Assembly (NCBI GenBank): GCA_965224225.1
Contig: CBDCZF010000029.1
Location: 62,001 to 126,000, forward strand
Source: CAJQQK01 sp965224225
GTDB taxonomy: Bacteria; Pseudomonadota; Alphaproteobacteria; Rhizobiales; Hyphomicrobiaceae
DNA: 64,000 nt
Direction: 5' to 3'
Shown here: piece after piece, positions 36,375-45,077 of the stretch
Layout of the letters: each line of letters opens with the position of its first letter
Position numbering within the stretch: position 1 is the stretch's first letter
Made by a program: the position numbers and the translations under genes
Notes under the pieces: generated by a model
Seen by the model: the letters and a program-made list of their open reading frames with translations, nothing else
What the model was told of the DNA's origin: nothing
Databases searched by the model: none

Positions 36375-37904
36375 CTACGCCGTTTCAGTTTCCGGCTTGG
36401 CCTCGGCAGTCGCCCGGGCCCGCGATCTGGCCGGTTTGGCGGTGCGCACCGGACGCTGCAGGAAGGCTGGCACGTTACCTTCATGGAAGCGGTTGGGACC
36501 TTCCGGCTGGCGTGGCTTGCGGCTGCGTTGGTCGCGCGGAGCCGAATCGACGCTATCGACTGTCACGGGCTCAGGCGCGGCGGCATGCTTCGTCTTGCGC
36601 CGGCCAACATTTCCTTGCGCCGCCTGACCGTCTCCCGGCGAAGACCGGCGTCCTGCGTCTCTCGAGTCCGAGCGTTTGCCACGTCCTCGTTCCGCGCGTC
36701 CGCCCGAAGCCCCGCCACGGGCACCACGCCCGCGCCGCTTCTTGCCCGCCTCGGCAAAGTCTTCCTCGGTCGGCGCCGCACCGATCCACTCGGGCTTTTC
36801 GCCGGTGACCTTTTCGATGTCCTGGATGAGTTTGAGATCATCCGGGCCGACGATTGTCGCAGCGAACCCTTCGCGACCGGCCCGTCCGGTGCGGCCGATG
36901 CGGTGGACATAGTCGTCGCCGACCCACGGCACGTCGAAGTTGAACACGTGGCTGACTTCCGGGATATCGAGGCCACGGGCCGCCACATCACTGGCTGCCA
37001 GGATCGAAATCTCGCCGTTACGGAACTTCTCGAGGGTTGCCATGCGGCTTGCCTGGTCCATGTCGCCATGCAGGGCGCCCGCATTGAAGCCGTGCTTCGA
37101 GAGCGATTTGAAGAGGATCGCAACATCGCGCTTTCGGTTGCAGAACACGATCGCGTTCTTGACTTCTTCAGAGCGGATCCAGTCGCGCAGCATTTCGCGC
37201 TTGGCCCAGTCTTCACCCTCGGCGCAATAGCGGAAGCGCTGCGTGATTGTCTTAGCCGTGGTTGCCGGTTTGGCGACCTCGACCCGCACCGGGTCTTTCA
37301 GAAATTGTTGGACAAGCCGCTGGATCTCGGGCGGCATGGTGGCCGAAAAGAACAGTGTCTGGCGGCGCGGCGGCAGAAGTTTGCAGATACGCTCGATGTC
37401 GGGAATGAAGCCCATATCGAGCATGCGGTCGGCTTCGTCGATCACCAGTATTTCGACGCCCGTCAGCAGCAGTTTGCCACGCTGGAAATGATCGAGCAGA
37501 CGCCCGGGCGTAGCGATCAAGACATCGACGCCGCGGTCGAGCTTGCGCTCCTGGTCAACGAACGAAACACCGCCGATGAGCAAGGCGACCGAGAGCTTGT
37601 GGTTGACTCCGTAGCTTTCGAAGGCCTCGGCGACCTGGGCTGCGAGTTCACGGGTCGGGGCCAGGATCAAGGACCGCGGCATGCGTGCCCGGGCGCGGCC
37701 CTTCTCGAGCCTGGTGATCATCGGCAGCGTGAAGCCTGCGGTCTTGCCGGTGCCGGTCTGGGCGATGCCGAGAACGTCGCGGCCTGAAACCGCGACCGGA
37801 ATGGCCTCGGCCTGGATCGGTGTCGGGGTCGTGTATCCTGCCGCTGCCACGGCCTCAACAACTTTGGAACTCAATCCCAGATCAGAAAATTTGGCAGTTT
37901 CCAA
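36375..37904 (-). CDS. DEAD-box ATP-dependent RNA helicase (RhlE-like)
   Basis: A 509-residue RNA helicase. All core motifs are visible: the Q motif T-P-T-P-I-Q, Walker A A-Q-T-G-T-G-K-T, P-T-R-E-L-A, V-I-D-E-A-D-R-M-L-D, S-A-T-M-P, and H-R-I-G-R-T-G-R. The last 130 residues are a basic, disordered Arg/Gly/Lys/Pro-rich tail of the kind that binds RNA without sequence preference. The RhlE group acts in ribosome assembly, cold adaptation and mRNA decay. A 577-base gap lies upstream. Confidence 0.93.
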   Translation of the reverse strand: METAKFSDLGLSSKVVEAVAAAGYTTPTPIQAEAIPVAVSGRDVLGIAQTGTGKTAGFTLPMITRLEKGRARARMPRSLILAPTRELAAQVAEAFESYGVNHKLSVALLIGGVSFVDQERKLDRGVDVLIATPGRLLDHFQRGKLLLTGVEILVIDEADRMLDMGFIPDIERICKLLPPRRQTLFFSATMPPEIQRLVQQFLKDPVRVEVAKPATTAKTITQRFRYCAEGEDWAKREMLRDWIRSEEVKNAIVFCNRKRDVAILFKSLSKHGFNAGALHGDMDQASRMATLEKFRNGEISILAASDVAARGLDIPEVSHVFNFDVPWVGDDYVHRIGRTGRAGREGFAATIVGPDDLKLIQDIEKVTGEKPEWIGAAPTEEDFAEAGKKRRGRGARGGASGGRAERGRGKRSDSRDAGRRSSPGDGQAAQGNVGRRKTKHAAAPEPVTVDSVDSAPRDQRSRKPRQPEGPNRFHEGNVPAFLQRPVRTAKPARSRARATAEAKPETETA

Positions 37905-38481
37905 GAGAACGGTTCTCCAGAACGGTCAGGGGGTCAACGCGGCGCGCAGGCTATAGTTCGCACTACTAGGCCGGATGATCAAAAAGGGTGCGATCGCGAA
38001 AGCTCGTATGTCTGGTCATCCAGGACACGGCTCCTGATTGCATCGCGTGGCGGCAAGAACTAAAGGCGATTGCGCACTCGGCGAATCGCGATGAATGCCC
38101 ACCAAACATGTGCCTGCTGACACAAGATAGCAGAATGTGCAAGGCCAATCCGCCTGAGAGGCGTTAAAAGACGTTAATTTGGCCGGGATTTGTGCCCCTG
38201 GTGCGATCCAATACTGTTCGAGCAAATTCTGTACGGCCGAAGCTACAACCACAATCGTCATCCCCACGTAGGTGGGGACCCAAGCGGTTCTCCATTTTCT
38301 CTGTGCCGGCGGATGGTCACTTGGGTTCCCCCCTACGCGGGAATGACGGAGTGTTGATTGGCAGTTCAGCGTATCTCGCATTCCTCTGAATGTGGAAATT
38401 CTTTTGTCAATCAAGGTCATCTATCGCCTTGCGGAGCAATTAACCGGACAGCGCTGGGTGCGATCCAGCGACTACGCCTGT
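37905..38481. other. 577-base intergenic region holding one interspersed repeat
   Basis: Lies between the helicase gene start and the end of the MipA-like gene. Apart from the repeat at 38256-38348 and a small hairpin (CGCTGG/CCAGCG, 38452-38470) that could end MipA transcription, nothing recognisable was found. An RNA gene cannot be excluded. Confidence 0.5.
38256..38348. repeat. 93-base interspersed palindromic repeat, copy 1
   Basis: Starts CGTCATCCCCACGTAGGTGG, contains CCCAAGCGGTTC and CACTTGGGTTCCCCCC, and ends GGGAATGACG. The arms are near reverse complements. A second copy of the same length lies at 59746-59838. Similar elements are widespread in proteobacterial genomes and give false proteins of the H-S-R-V-G-G-N-P type when translated. 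Confidence 0.85.
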
Positions 38482-39261
38482 TCAGCGTTGGAAGGAAAAG
38501 CGGTAGGTGAAGCCGAACCTGGCTGAAAACTGATCGGCAGTTTCGATCACCGGACTGTCGGCCGCATCACCGATCAATCGTTTGTAGCCGGCACCGGCCA
38601 GCAGCGTCCAGCGCTCGTCGATGTCGTAACTTGCGCCCAGTTGAATGTGGACGTCCTTGAAACCGGAGCCCGCATCGAAGACCGGCAGGCCCGCCGCCGA
38701 ACTTGCCGCCTGGGCAGCCGAAACAGCGAAATAGCTTGTCATGTAGTTGTCGTCGGCATAGGTCGCGCCGGCCCGGGCGCTGACGGTCAACGAGCTCGAC
38801 AAACGCTGTTCACCAGACAGACCAATACGCAAATAGCCGCCGGTATCGTCGCCGCTGACGATGTGATGATAGGAAACATCGATGAGTGCGCCGGCAAAGC
38901 GATAGCCTACGTAGGCACCGGCAATCAGGCCACCGTCGACATCGCCGAGGCCGGCCAGCAGCGGGCCGTCATCCTGATCGCGTCCGAACGAATAGCCGCC
39001 GAGAATGCCGGCCTCGAAACCCGAGGCAGAAAACAGGCGCAGGCGGACATCGTCGGCGCCGTTGATGGCGAATGTGCCATCGTTAGCACCGCCAAACACC
39101 GGATAGGCAAACGGCACGCCGATCACTTCGTACCTGTCGGAACCCTCGTAGGTCGGCTTTACAAGACCGATGGCCCCGGCCTTGATATCGAGCGCACCCG
39201 CGGCCGGCGCGAAACCGAGCCATAATCCGAGCGCCAGGACAAACATGCTTTTCGTGCCCAT
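38482..39261 (-). CDS. MipA/OmpV family outer-membrane protein
   Basis: A 259-residue beta-barrel protein after the chosen start. The signal peptide is S-M-F-V-L-A-L-G-L-W-L-G-F-A-P-A-A-G-A. The mature part alternates polar and hydrophobic residues and contains G-A-I-G-L-V-K-P-T-Y-E-G-S-D-R-Y, the MipA/OmpV opening, and it ends in strands closing with Y-R-F-S-F-Q-R. MipA proteins scaffold murein enzymes; many relatives have unknown roles. A start at 39306 is also open but would place 15 charged residues ahead of the signal peptide. Confidence 0.83.
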   Translation of the reverse strand: MGTKSMFVLALGLWLGFAPAAGALDIKAGAIGLVKPTYEGSDRYEVIGVPFAYPVFGGANDGTFAINGADDVRLRLFSASGFEAGILGGYSFGRDQDDGPLLAGLGDVDGGLIAGAYVGYRFAGALIDVSYHHIVSGDDTGGYLRIGLSGEQRLSSSLTVSARAGATYADDNYMTSYFAVSAAQAASSAAGLPVFDAGSGFKDVHIQLGASYDIDERWTLLAGAGYKRLIGDAADSPVIETADQFSARFGFTYRFSFQR

Positions 39262-39479
39262 TACGCATTCAGCGCGCCAGCGCCGGTTGACCTTCAGCAC
39301 ACGCATCTCCGCTTGGAATGTCCCAATTTCAAGGTTCGCGACATGCTACCATCCCGTGCATTGGCAAAGTTTGAATTCACATACCCGAGGCATGATTTTG
39401 CCGGCCGGCGTTGCGAAAATGACTCTGTGCGGACAAGATGGAGCGGTTCCATCCTCCGATTTTGCGAAAGGACGCATTG

Positions 39480-39857
39480 ATGAGCCACGGCACATTTCAT
39501 TGGAATGAGTTGCTGACGAACGACGTGGACGGCGCCAGGACGTTTTTTGCCGATACGCTCGGCTGGACATATGACGAAATGCCAATGGGCACGATGGTCT
39601 ATTATGTCGCCAAGGTCGACGAAAGACCAGTTGGCGGCATCATGAAGATGCCCAAGGACATGCCCGAAGGTACGCCGCCGCATTGGATGAGTTACATCGC
39701 CGTCGACGACGTCGATGCGCGGGTTGCCAAGGCCAAGGCGGCGGGAGGTGAAATCCTGAGCGGGCCGATCGATGTCGCAGGGATCGGCCGCATCTTCATC
39801 GTCCGCGACCCGGCCGGCGCCGTAGCCGGCTGGATTACGCCGGCCGACATGGGCTGA
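39480..39857 (+). CDS. VOC (glyoxalase/bleomycin resistance fold) family protein
   Basis: A 125-residue protein with two beta-alpha-beta-beta-beta modules. It opens F-H-W-N-E-L-L-T-N-D-V-D-G-A-R-T-F-F, and the second half has W-M-S-Y-I-A-V-D-D-V-D-A-R-V and D-P-A-G-A-V-A-G-W. This is the common short VOC type (PhnB/YdfO-like); function varies widely in the superfamily. The ATG at 39480 follows AAAGGA by seven bases and is preferred over 39438. Confidence 0.85.
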   Translation: MSHGTFHWNELLTNDVDGARTFFADTLGWTYDEMPMGTMVYYVAKVDERPVGGIMKMPKDMPEGTPPHWMSYIAVDDVDARVAKAKAAGGEILSGPIDVAGIGRIFIVRDPAGAVAGWITPADMG

Positions 39858-39884
39858 GGTCCGGACGCGGCTACTTCCAGGCGA

Positions 39885-40802
39885 TCAGTCTGGGAACGGC
39901 CGGTCGAGATTGAGATCGGGCAGCCAGTACCATTGTTCGGGGTTGCCCCTGACCCACTGTTCCGTCCGTTCGGCGATGGCGTCGGCCAGGCGCTTGATGT
40001 CGCCGTCCGGGTCGTCCGTTTTCTGAATGTCCATCGGCGCCTCGATGACCACATCAAACCAGGCACCGGACCTGCGGCGCACGTAGACCGGCAATACGTG
40101 GTAATCGCATTTGAGCGCGAGCAGAGCCGCCAGCGTACGGTTGCCCTTGTCCGGCAGCTTACGCCCGAGCGGCGGACTCCAGATCAGGCCGTCCTTTTCT
40201 TCATCGACAAAGATCAACAGGTTCTCGCGCTTCCAGGCGCAGCGCAGAACCGATTTAATCGCGTCATTCGTCGCGGCGAGCAGTTTGCAGCCGGGCGTGC
40301 CCTGCAGCAGGCGCTCGCGCGACTCGATTGCGAGTCGATGCACGGTTTCATTGGCCGGCGGATAATAGAGCGCCGTGATCGGGCGGCCGTTGAGCACCAG
40401 ACTGGCGCCGGCGATCTCCCAGTTCGCCATGTGGGCGCTGACGATGATCACCGGGCCATCGAGTTTTTCGAGATGCTCGGTGCCGATCATGTTGAGCCGG
40501 TGGACGTGATATTTGGGATCAATTGAGGGAAACTCGGCCATGACGCGGCCCGAGTTGCGCACGACCTGATAGGCGCGCTTGCTGGTTCGCCTCGGGTCAT
40601 TGTCGCCCGTGAGCACCGCGAGGTTGTGCTGCAGCCGCTTGAACCAGCGTTGGCCGCGAACATGCCCGTGCAGGGCATAGAGATGGCCGAGGCCCGCCCC
40701 GATCGCAGATCCGACCGACAGGGGTAGGATTTGGAACAACCGGAAGGTCGTCCAGGCCGCACCCGACTGGATATGGTCGCCAATACGCGTCGAATGCTTC
40801 AT
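39885..40802 (-). CDS. LpxL/HtrB-type lipid A biosynthesis acyltransferase
   Basis: A 305-residue inner-membrane acyltransferase that adds a secondary acyl chain to lipid A, or a related lysophospholipid acyltransferase. The catalytic H-x4-E motif is S-A-H-M-A-N-W-E-I. A later conserved block runs P-P-L-G-R-K-L-P-D-K-G-N-R-T-L. An N-terminal amphipathic segment anchors the protein. The ATG at 40802 has a GA-rich sequence before it; the longer start at 40880 adds non-family residues. Confidence 0.88.
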   Translation of the reverse strand: MKHSTRIGDHIQSGAAWTTFRLFQILPLSVGSAIGAGLGHLYALHGHVRGQRWFKRLQHNLAVLTGDNDPRRTSKRAYQVVRNSGRVMAEFPSIDPKYHVHRLNMIGTEHLEKLDGPVIIVSAHMANWEIAGASLVLNGRPITALYYPPANETVHRLAIESRERLLQGTPGCKLLAATNDAIKSVLRCAWKRENLLIFVDEEKDGLIWSPPLGRKLPDKGNRTLAALLALKCDYHVLPVYVRRRSGAWFDVVIEAPMDIQKTDDPDGDIKRLADAIAERTEQWVRGNPEQWYWLPDLNLDRPFPD

Positions 40803-40909
40803 GTCCCACTCTGCCGGCAGCAGCGCTATCAGCCTGCCGGCGATGTTTAGGTCGGGACGCGGCGCGGAGCAAATCTGCAAATTGGACGCTGTGGACGAGA
40901 ACTGCAGGT

Positions 40910-42520
40910 TTAAGCTGCAGCATCCTCCAAAACCATCGCCGCCGCCTTCTCGCCGATCATGATGGCCGGCGCATTGGTGTTGCCGGAGGTCAGCGTCGGC
41001 ATGATCGAGGCATCGGCAATCCTCAGGCCCTCGGTGCCGTGCACGCGGAGGCGTTCGTCGACGACGGCCATCGCATCACGGCCCATGCGGCAGGTGCCGA
41101 TCGGATGATAGGTTGTTTCGCCGGCAGCGCGCACCCAGTCGAGGATCTCATCGTCGCTAAGCGCATCCGGGCCCGGTGCCATCTCGGTGACCTCGAGCGG
41201 GCGCATGGCAGGCGCCGTCATGATGGCCCGTACAATGCGGATGGCGCTTATCGTCAGGGCGGCATCGGCCGGATCTGACAGGAAGTTGAACTTTATAGCC
41301 GGCGGCTGATTGGGGTCGGCGGACGTGATGTGGATATGACCCTTGCTCTCCGGGCGCATGGCATGGGCATAGCAGGTCATGCCCGACTGCCGGGAGAGTC
41401 GCGGGCCTGGTTCGTAGAGCATTGGCACCCAGCCGAGCAGCAGATCAGGCGCATCGAGGCCGTCTCGCGAGCGCACGAAGGCGCGGATCGGGGCTGCGAC
41501 GAAGGTCAGCATGCCTCTACGTGTCAGCAGGTATTGGGCGATGTGTGACGCGAGCCGCCAGCCGCCGGCGCGGTCGTTGTAGGTGTGGCCCTTGGCACCG
41601 ATCGCCCAGCGCGTGCGCGGCGCATAGTGGTCGCGCAGGTTTTCGCCGACGCCGGCAAGGGCGTGACGGACAGCGATGCCGAGCGCCTTGAGGCGGTCGG
41701 GCTGGCCGATGCCGGAGAGTTCGAGAAGCTGCGGGGAGTTGACCGAGCCGGCACTGACGATGACCTCGCGACCGGCGCTCGCTTGGCGCACGTCGTTGCC
41801 GACCTGGTAAGTCACGCCCGTACAGCGCTTGCCCTCGAACTCCAAATGGTGCGCAAGTGCGCCGGTCTCGATATGCAGGTTGGGGCGCCTGCGGGCCGGC
41901 TCCAGGTAGCAATGAGCGGTGCTCATGCGCCGGCCGCCGGCAATGGATGCCTGGCTGAACGCAACGCCGTCCTGGCCAGCGCCGTTATAGTCTTCGTTGA
42001 ACGGAATACCGACCTCGGCGGCACCTTTGATGATATACTGAAAGAGCGGATCAGCTGGCCGCGGATCGGTCACTCGAATGGGACCGTCACGGCCGCGAAA
42101 GGCATCGTCGCCGCCGCCTTCGTAGGCTTCCATCTTCATGAAAAACGGCAGCACGTCGCGGTAGCTCCAGCCGCGATTGCCCAGTTGCGCCCAAGTATCG
42201 AAATCCTGCGCCTGGCCGCGCACGTAGGCACAGCCGTTGATCGAACTCGAACCGCCGAGCATGCGCCCGCGCGGCACCGGAATGCGCCGACCGTTGGTCG
42301 CAGCTTCCGGCTCCGATGAATAACACCAGTTGACCGCCGGATTTTCGAGCAGCAGCGAATAGCCGAGCGGGATCGGCGACCAGTGATGGCGCTTGGGGCC
42401 TGCCTCGAGCAGCAGGACCTTGGTTGCCGGATCGGCGGACAGGCGGTTGGCAACTACGGCGCCAGCCGAACCGGCGCCGACAACAATATAGTCGTATTGC
42501 GGACTGCCGACGTCACTCAC
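40910..42520 (-). CDS. GMC family FAD-dependent dehydrogenase (choline dehydrogenase-like)
   Basis: A 536-residue flavoprotein that oxidises an alcohol. The FAD-binding fold is V-G-A-G-S-A-G-A-V-V-A-N-R-L and then L-L-E-A-G-P. GMC signature 1 is P-R-G-R-M-L-G-G-S-S-S-I-N-G. The second signature, S-A-G-S-V-N-S-P-Q-L-L-E-L-S-G-I-G, is intact, and the catalytic His is in H-P-I-G-T-C-R-M-G. It starts with GTG. Without betB or betI nearby, choline is only one of several possible substrates. Confidence 0.9.
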   Translation of the reverse strand: MSDVGSPQYDYIVVGAGSAGAVVANRLSADPATKVLLLEAGPKRHHWSPIPLGYSLLLENPAVNWCYSSEPEAATNGRRIPVPRGRMLGGSSSINGCAYVRGQAQDFDTWAQLGNRGWSYRDVLPFFMKMEAYEGGGDDAFRGRDGPIRVTDPRPADPLFQYIIKGAAEVGIPFNEDYNGAGQDGVAFSQASIAGGRRMSTAHCYLEPARRRPNLHIETGALAHHLEFEGKRCTGVTYQVGNDVRQASAGREVIVSAGSVNSPQLLELSGIGQPDRLKALGIAVRHALAGVGENLRDHYAPRTRWAIGAKGHTYNDRAGGWRLASHIAQYLLTRRGMLTFVAAPIRAFVRSRDGLDAPDLLLGWVPMLYEPGPRLSRQSGMTCYAHAMRPESKGHIHITSADPNQPPAIKFNFLSDPADAALTISAIRIVRAIMTAPAMRPLEVTEMAPGPDALSDDEILDWVRAAGETTYHPIGTCRMGRDAMAVVDERLRVHGTEGLRIADASIMPTLTSGNTNAPAIMIGEKAAAMVLEDAAA

Positions 42521-42643
42521 AAGCCTGCCTCACATGAACTGCTGACGAAGAGTATCAGAGCAATTCACGCGAGTTTGCACAACTGGTTATTGCAGGAACG
42601 ACACCCGATCCGAATGAAGCTCGCGCGAGCAACATGCCGATGA

Positions 42644-43219
42644 TCACTGCTTGGCTGCTCGCGCCTCATTCAGCTTGCGGGCGTGATATTTCTGGAAGGG
42701 TTCCTCGCCGAGATAACCTTTTTCCTTCACCCACTGGAACATGTTGCGCACCGTGTTTCGCCCGAATGCGCCCGGCATGATCATGACGGCGGCCTGCTTG
42801 GCGTTCTTGTCCTTGGCGGCGTCTTCGGGCAGGAACAGGATGGTCGGCGTGAAGGCGAGCCCCCATTTGCGCACGGCCTTCTTCTCGGTCAGGGTCTCGC
42901 CGTCGGTGTCGACGACCTCCTCATCGCCGAACATGTTGTACTGGACCATCATGAAATTGTCCTTGATGTACTTGGCGATCTTATCATCCGAAAACACGGT
43001 CTCATGCATCTTTTTGCAGTAGATGCAGCCGCGCTGTTCGATGATGATTGCAAGCCGCTTGCCGGCCTCCTTGGCAGCCGCCATGTCCTCGGCGATATCC
43101 TTGAAGGTAACCGAGAACCAGGGCTGTTTATGGAGGCCGTCCTCGCCGAGTTGGGCACTATTTGCAGTGGCGACGGTTGCAGCGAAGAAGGCGGCGGCGA
43201 GTGCTGCGATCATGCGCAT
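42644..43219 (-). CDS. soxW: SoxW-like periplasmic thioredoxin
   Basis: A 191-residue exported thioredoxin-fold protein. The signal peptide is M-I-A-A-L-A-A-A-F-F-A-A-T-V-A. The active site is R-G-C-I-Y-C-K-K (Cys65 and Cys68), followed by M-H-E-T-V-F. The cis-Pro loop is F-T-P-T-I-L-F. SoxW proteins keep thiosulfate-oxidation or cytochrome proteins reduced in the periplasm. CcdA, encoded 48 bases upstream on the same strand, would supply electrons. No soxXYZAB genes are in the window. Confidence 0.85.
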   Translation of the reverse strand: MRMIAALAAAFFAATVATANSAQLGEDGLHKQPWFSVTFKDIAEDMAAAKEAGKRLAIIIEQRGCIYCKKMHETVFSDDKIAKYIKDNFMMVQYNMFGDEEVVDTDGETLTEKKAVRKWGLAFTPTILFLPEDAAKDKNAKQAAVMIMPGAFGRNTVRNMFQWVKEKGYLGEEPFQKYHARKLNEARAAKQ

Positions 43220-43267
43220 CGTTCAGATCCTTTCTCGTTCAATCCTCGGTCAGCGTTTGGCGTACCT

Positions 43268-43999
43268 TCATCCGATCCGGCCGAGTGCCGGAAACATCTC
43301 GAGCAGCCAATAGGAGAGCGTCGACATCTGGCCGGTAATGAACAGCAGGCCGGTGACAACCAAAAGGCCGCCCATCACGCGTTCGATAGTCAGCATGTGG
43401 CGCCTGGCGCGGCCCATCAGTCTCAGGAACGGCTTGGCGAAGAGCGCAGCCGCCAGGAACGGCAGGCCGATGCCAAGCGAATAGACGAGCAGCAGTCCCG
43501 CGCCCTGCCAGGCGGTATCGTTGGCAGCCGCCAGGAACAGGATGGTGGCGAGCACCGGCCCGACACAAGGCGTCCAGCCGAACGCAAAGGCAAGGCCGAC
43601 GAGATAACCGCCGAGCATGCCGGGCGGTTTACGTTCGACGTCAACGCGCTTGGTTGCCAGCAGCCAAGAGAATCGGACAATTCCCAGGAAGTGCAACCCC
43701 ATCAGAATGATCATGGCACCGGCGATCATGGCGAGGGTGTCGAGATGCTGGGTCAGAGCCTGGCCGACGAAGCTCGCCGTCGCCCCCAGCATGACGAAAA
43801 CCGTGCTGAAGCCCAGCACGAAGGCAAGGGCGGTACGGAACACGGAGCCCGTTACCTCCCGAGTTTCGTCGCTGAACTCTTCGAACGAGACACCGGCAAG
43901 AAAGCACAGATAGGGCGGCACCAGCGGCAACACGCAAGGCGAGGCGAATGATAGCAGGCCAGCCAGGAAGGCACCGGCAACAGTAACGTTGAAATCCAT
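43268..43999 (-). CDS. ccdA: CcdA-type thiol-disulfide transporter
   Basis: A 243-residue inner-membrane protein with six hydrophobic segments. It carries electrons from cytosolic thioredoxin to periplasmic thioredoxins. The two redox cysteines are in S-F-A-S-P-C-V-L-P-L-V-P-P-Y and G-W-T-P-C-V-G-P-V-L, the standard CcdA positions. The SoxW-like gene follows, and the pair faces a divergent SoxS-like/BigR/YeeE group across a 167-base AT-rich gap. Confidence 0.92.
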   Translation of the reverse strand: MDFNVTVAGAFLAGLLSFASPCVLPLVPPYLCFLAGVSFEEFSDETREVTGSVFRTALAFVLGFSTVFVMLGATASFVGQALTQHLDTLAMIAGAMIILMGLHFLGIVRFSWLLATKRVDVERKPPGMLGGYLVGLAFAFGWTPCVGPVLATILFLAAANDTAWQGAGLLLVYSLGIGLPFLAAALFAKPFLRLMGRARRHMLTIERVMGGLLVVTGLLFITGQMSTLSYWLLEMFPALGRIG

Positions 44000-44166
44000 T
44001 TATCAGGCCTGATGGTTGCACTTTTCTGGCAATATATATTCACTTCTTGACATATGATATAGACAGGTAATCGGCGATCAATGGCATTATGCGTCACATG
44101 CATGTTACTACTTGCGTGCTGTGATATGCAGACACGTGCCGGCAGATCCGGCGCCAGAGGTGAGAA
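44000..44166. promoter_or_regulatory. AT-rich divergent control region between ccdA and soxS-like genes
   Basis: The stretch AATATATATTCACTTCTTGA continuing CATATGATATAGAC (44031-44064) is much more AT-rich than its surroundings and contains TTGACA at 44047-44052. BigR/SoxR regulators bind AT-rich imperfect palindromes in such divergent promoters. No exact operator was defined. Confidence 0.5.
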
Positions 44167-44562
44167 ATGCGAAACTTGTGCTATCGGCTGGCAAACCGGG
44201 CGACGGTCATCTTGGCATCGCTCATGTTTGCACATTCCGTCGCAGCCGCCGAACTCGTCATGATCGAGGAGATCGGCTGCTGGTGGTGCGAGAAATGGGA
44301 CGAGGAGATCGGCGTCATGTATCACAAGACGCCAGAGGGCCGGCGGGCGCCACTGCGCCGCGTCGATATGCACGGACCACTACCCGCCGACCTCGCATTC
44401 TTGAACAAGGGACGCTATACGCCGACTTTCGTTTTGGTCGACGGCGGTCGCGAGATCGGCCGCATTCGGGGATATCCTGGCGACGATTTCTTCTGGGGAT
44501 TGCTCGGCCAAATGCTCGAGCGCCTGCCTGCCCCGGCCCGGGTCACCGAAACAAGCAACTGA
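44167..44562 (+). CDS. soxS: SoxS-like exported thioredoxin-fold protein
   Basis: A 131-residue protein with a signal peptide (V-I-L-A-S-L-M-F-A-H-S-V-A-A-A) and the redox motif I-G-C-W-W-C-E-K-W (Cys38 and Cys41). The cis-Pro loop is Y-T-P-T-F-V-L-V. It resembles SoxS of sulfur-oxidising alphaproteobacteria, a periplasmic thiol carrier that reactivates sulfur-oxidation proteins. The ArsR-type regulator gene starts 29 bases downstream. Confidence 0.8.
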   Translation: MRNLCYRLANRATVILASLMFAHSVAAAELVMIEEIGCWWCEKWDEEIGVMYHKTPEGRRAPLRRVDMHGPLPADLAFLNKGRYTPTFVLVDGGREIGRIRGYPGDDFFWGLLGQMLERLPAPARVTETSN

Positions 44563-44591
44563 ATACTCAAGAACTTGGAAAGCCTGATACC

Positions 44592-44930
44592 GTGACACTC
44601 ACTCTTGCCAACATATTCAAGGATGCCGATCACCTCGACACGATGGCTGAGAACGCCAAGCAGGCAAGTGCCGTTCTGAAGGCGATGAGCCATGAAGGCC
44701 GCCTGATGATCCTGTGCTATCTGGCGAACGGTGAAAAGTCGGTGACCGAACTCGAGGAGCTGCTGTCGATGCGCCAGTCCGCCGTCTCGCAGCAACTCGC
44801 CCGCTTGCGCGCCGATAACCTGATCGAGCCGCGCCGTGACGGCAAGACGATCTACTACCGCATCGCCGACCAGCGGGCACACCGGATCATGGAACTGGTC
44901 TACGATCTGTTCTGCTCACAGCGCGCCTGA
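44592..44930 (+). CDS. bigR: BigR/SoxR-type ArsR-family sulfide-responsive regulator
   Basis: A 112-residue winged-helix repressor, starting at GTG 44592 after GGAAAG. The DNA-recognition helix is S-M-R-Q-S-A-V-S-Q-Q-L-A-R-L-R. With this start, cysteines fall at 42 (M-I-L-C-Y-L) and 108 (L-F-C-S-Q). These are the pair that in BigR and SqrR forms a polysulfide or disulfide link and releases DNA when sulfide is present. The usual metal-binding ArsR motif is absent. It sits in a likely operon with the SoxS-like and YeeE genes, and probably represses both this operon and the divergent ccdA-soxW pair. Confidence 0.88.
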   Translation: MTLTLANIFKDADHLDTMAENAKQASAVLKAMSHEGRLMILCYLANGEKSVTELEELLSMRQSAVSQQLARLRADNLIEPRRDGKTIYYRIADQRAHRIMELVYDLFCSQRA

Positions 44931-45077
44931 GTTTCCGATCAACGTTTTTTGTTGCCTCGAGACCGGCTGTACGCAGGGTTGGCAGGTCGCGCAAGACTGA
45001 ACGCCAACGTTCAAGTGACACGACAATCGCTTCGAGACAGCCGCGAGAGTCACTCCAAGTACGCCCCCGAGTGCGCC

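Noticed and set aside
38016..38420. Short protein containing H-S-R-V-G-G-N-P and W-V-P-T-Y-V-G-M-T
   Set aside because: This is the translation of the interspersed palindromic repeat at 38256-38348, a well-known false gene.
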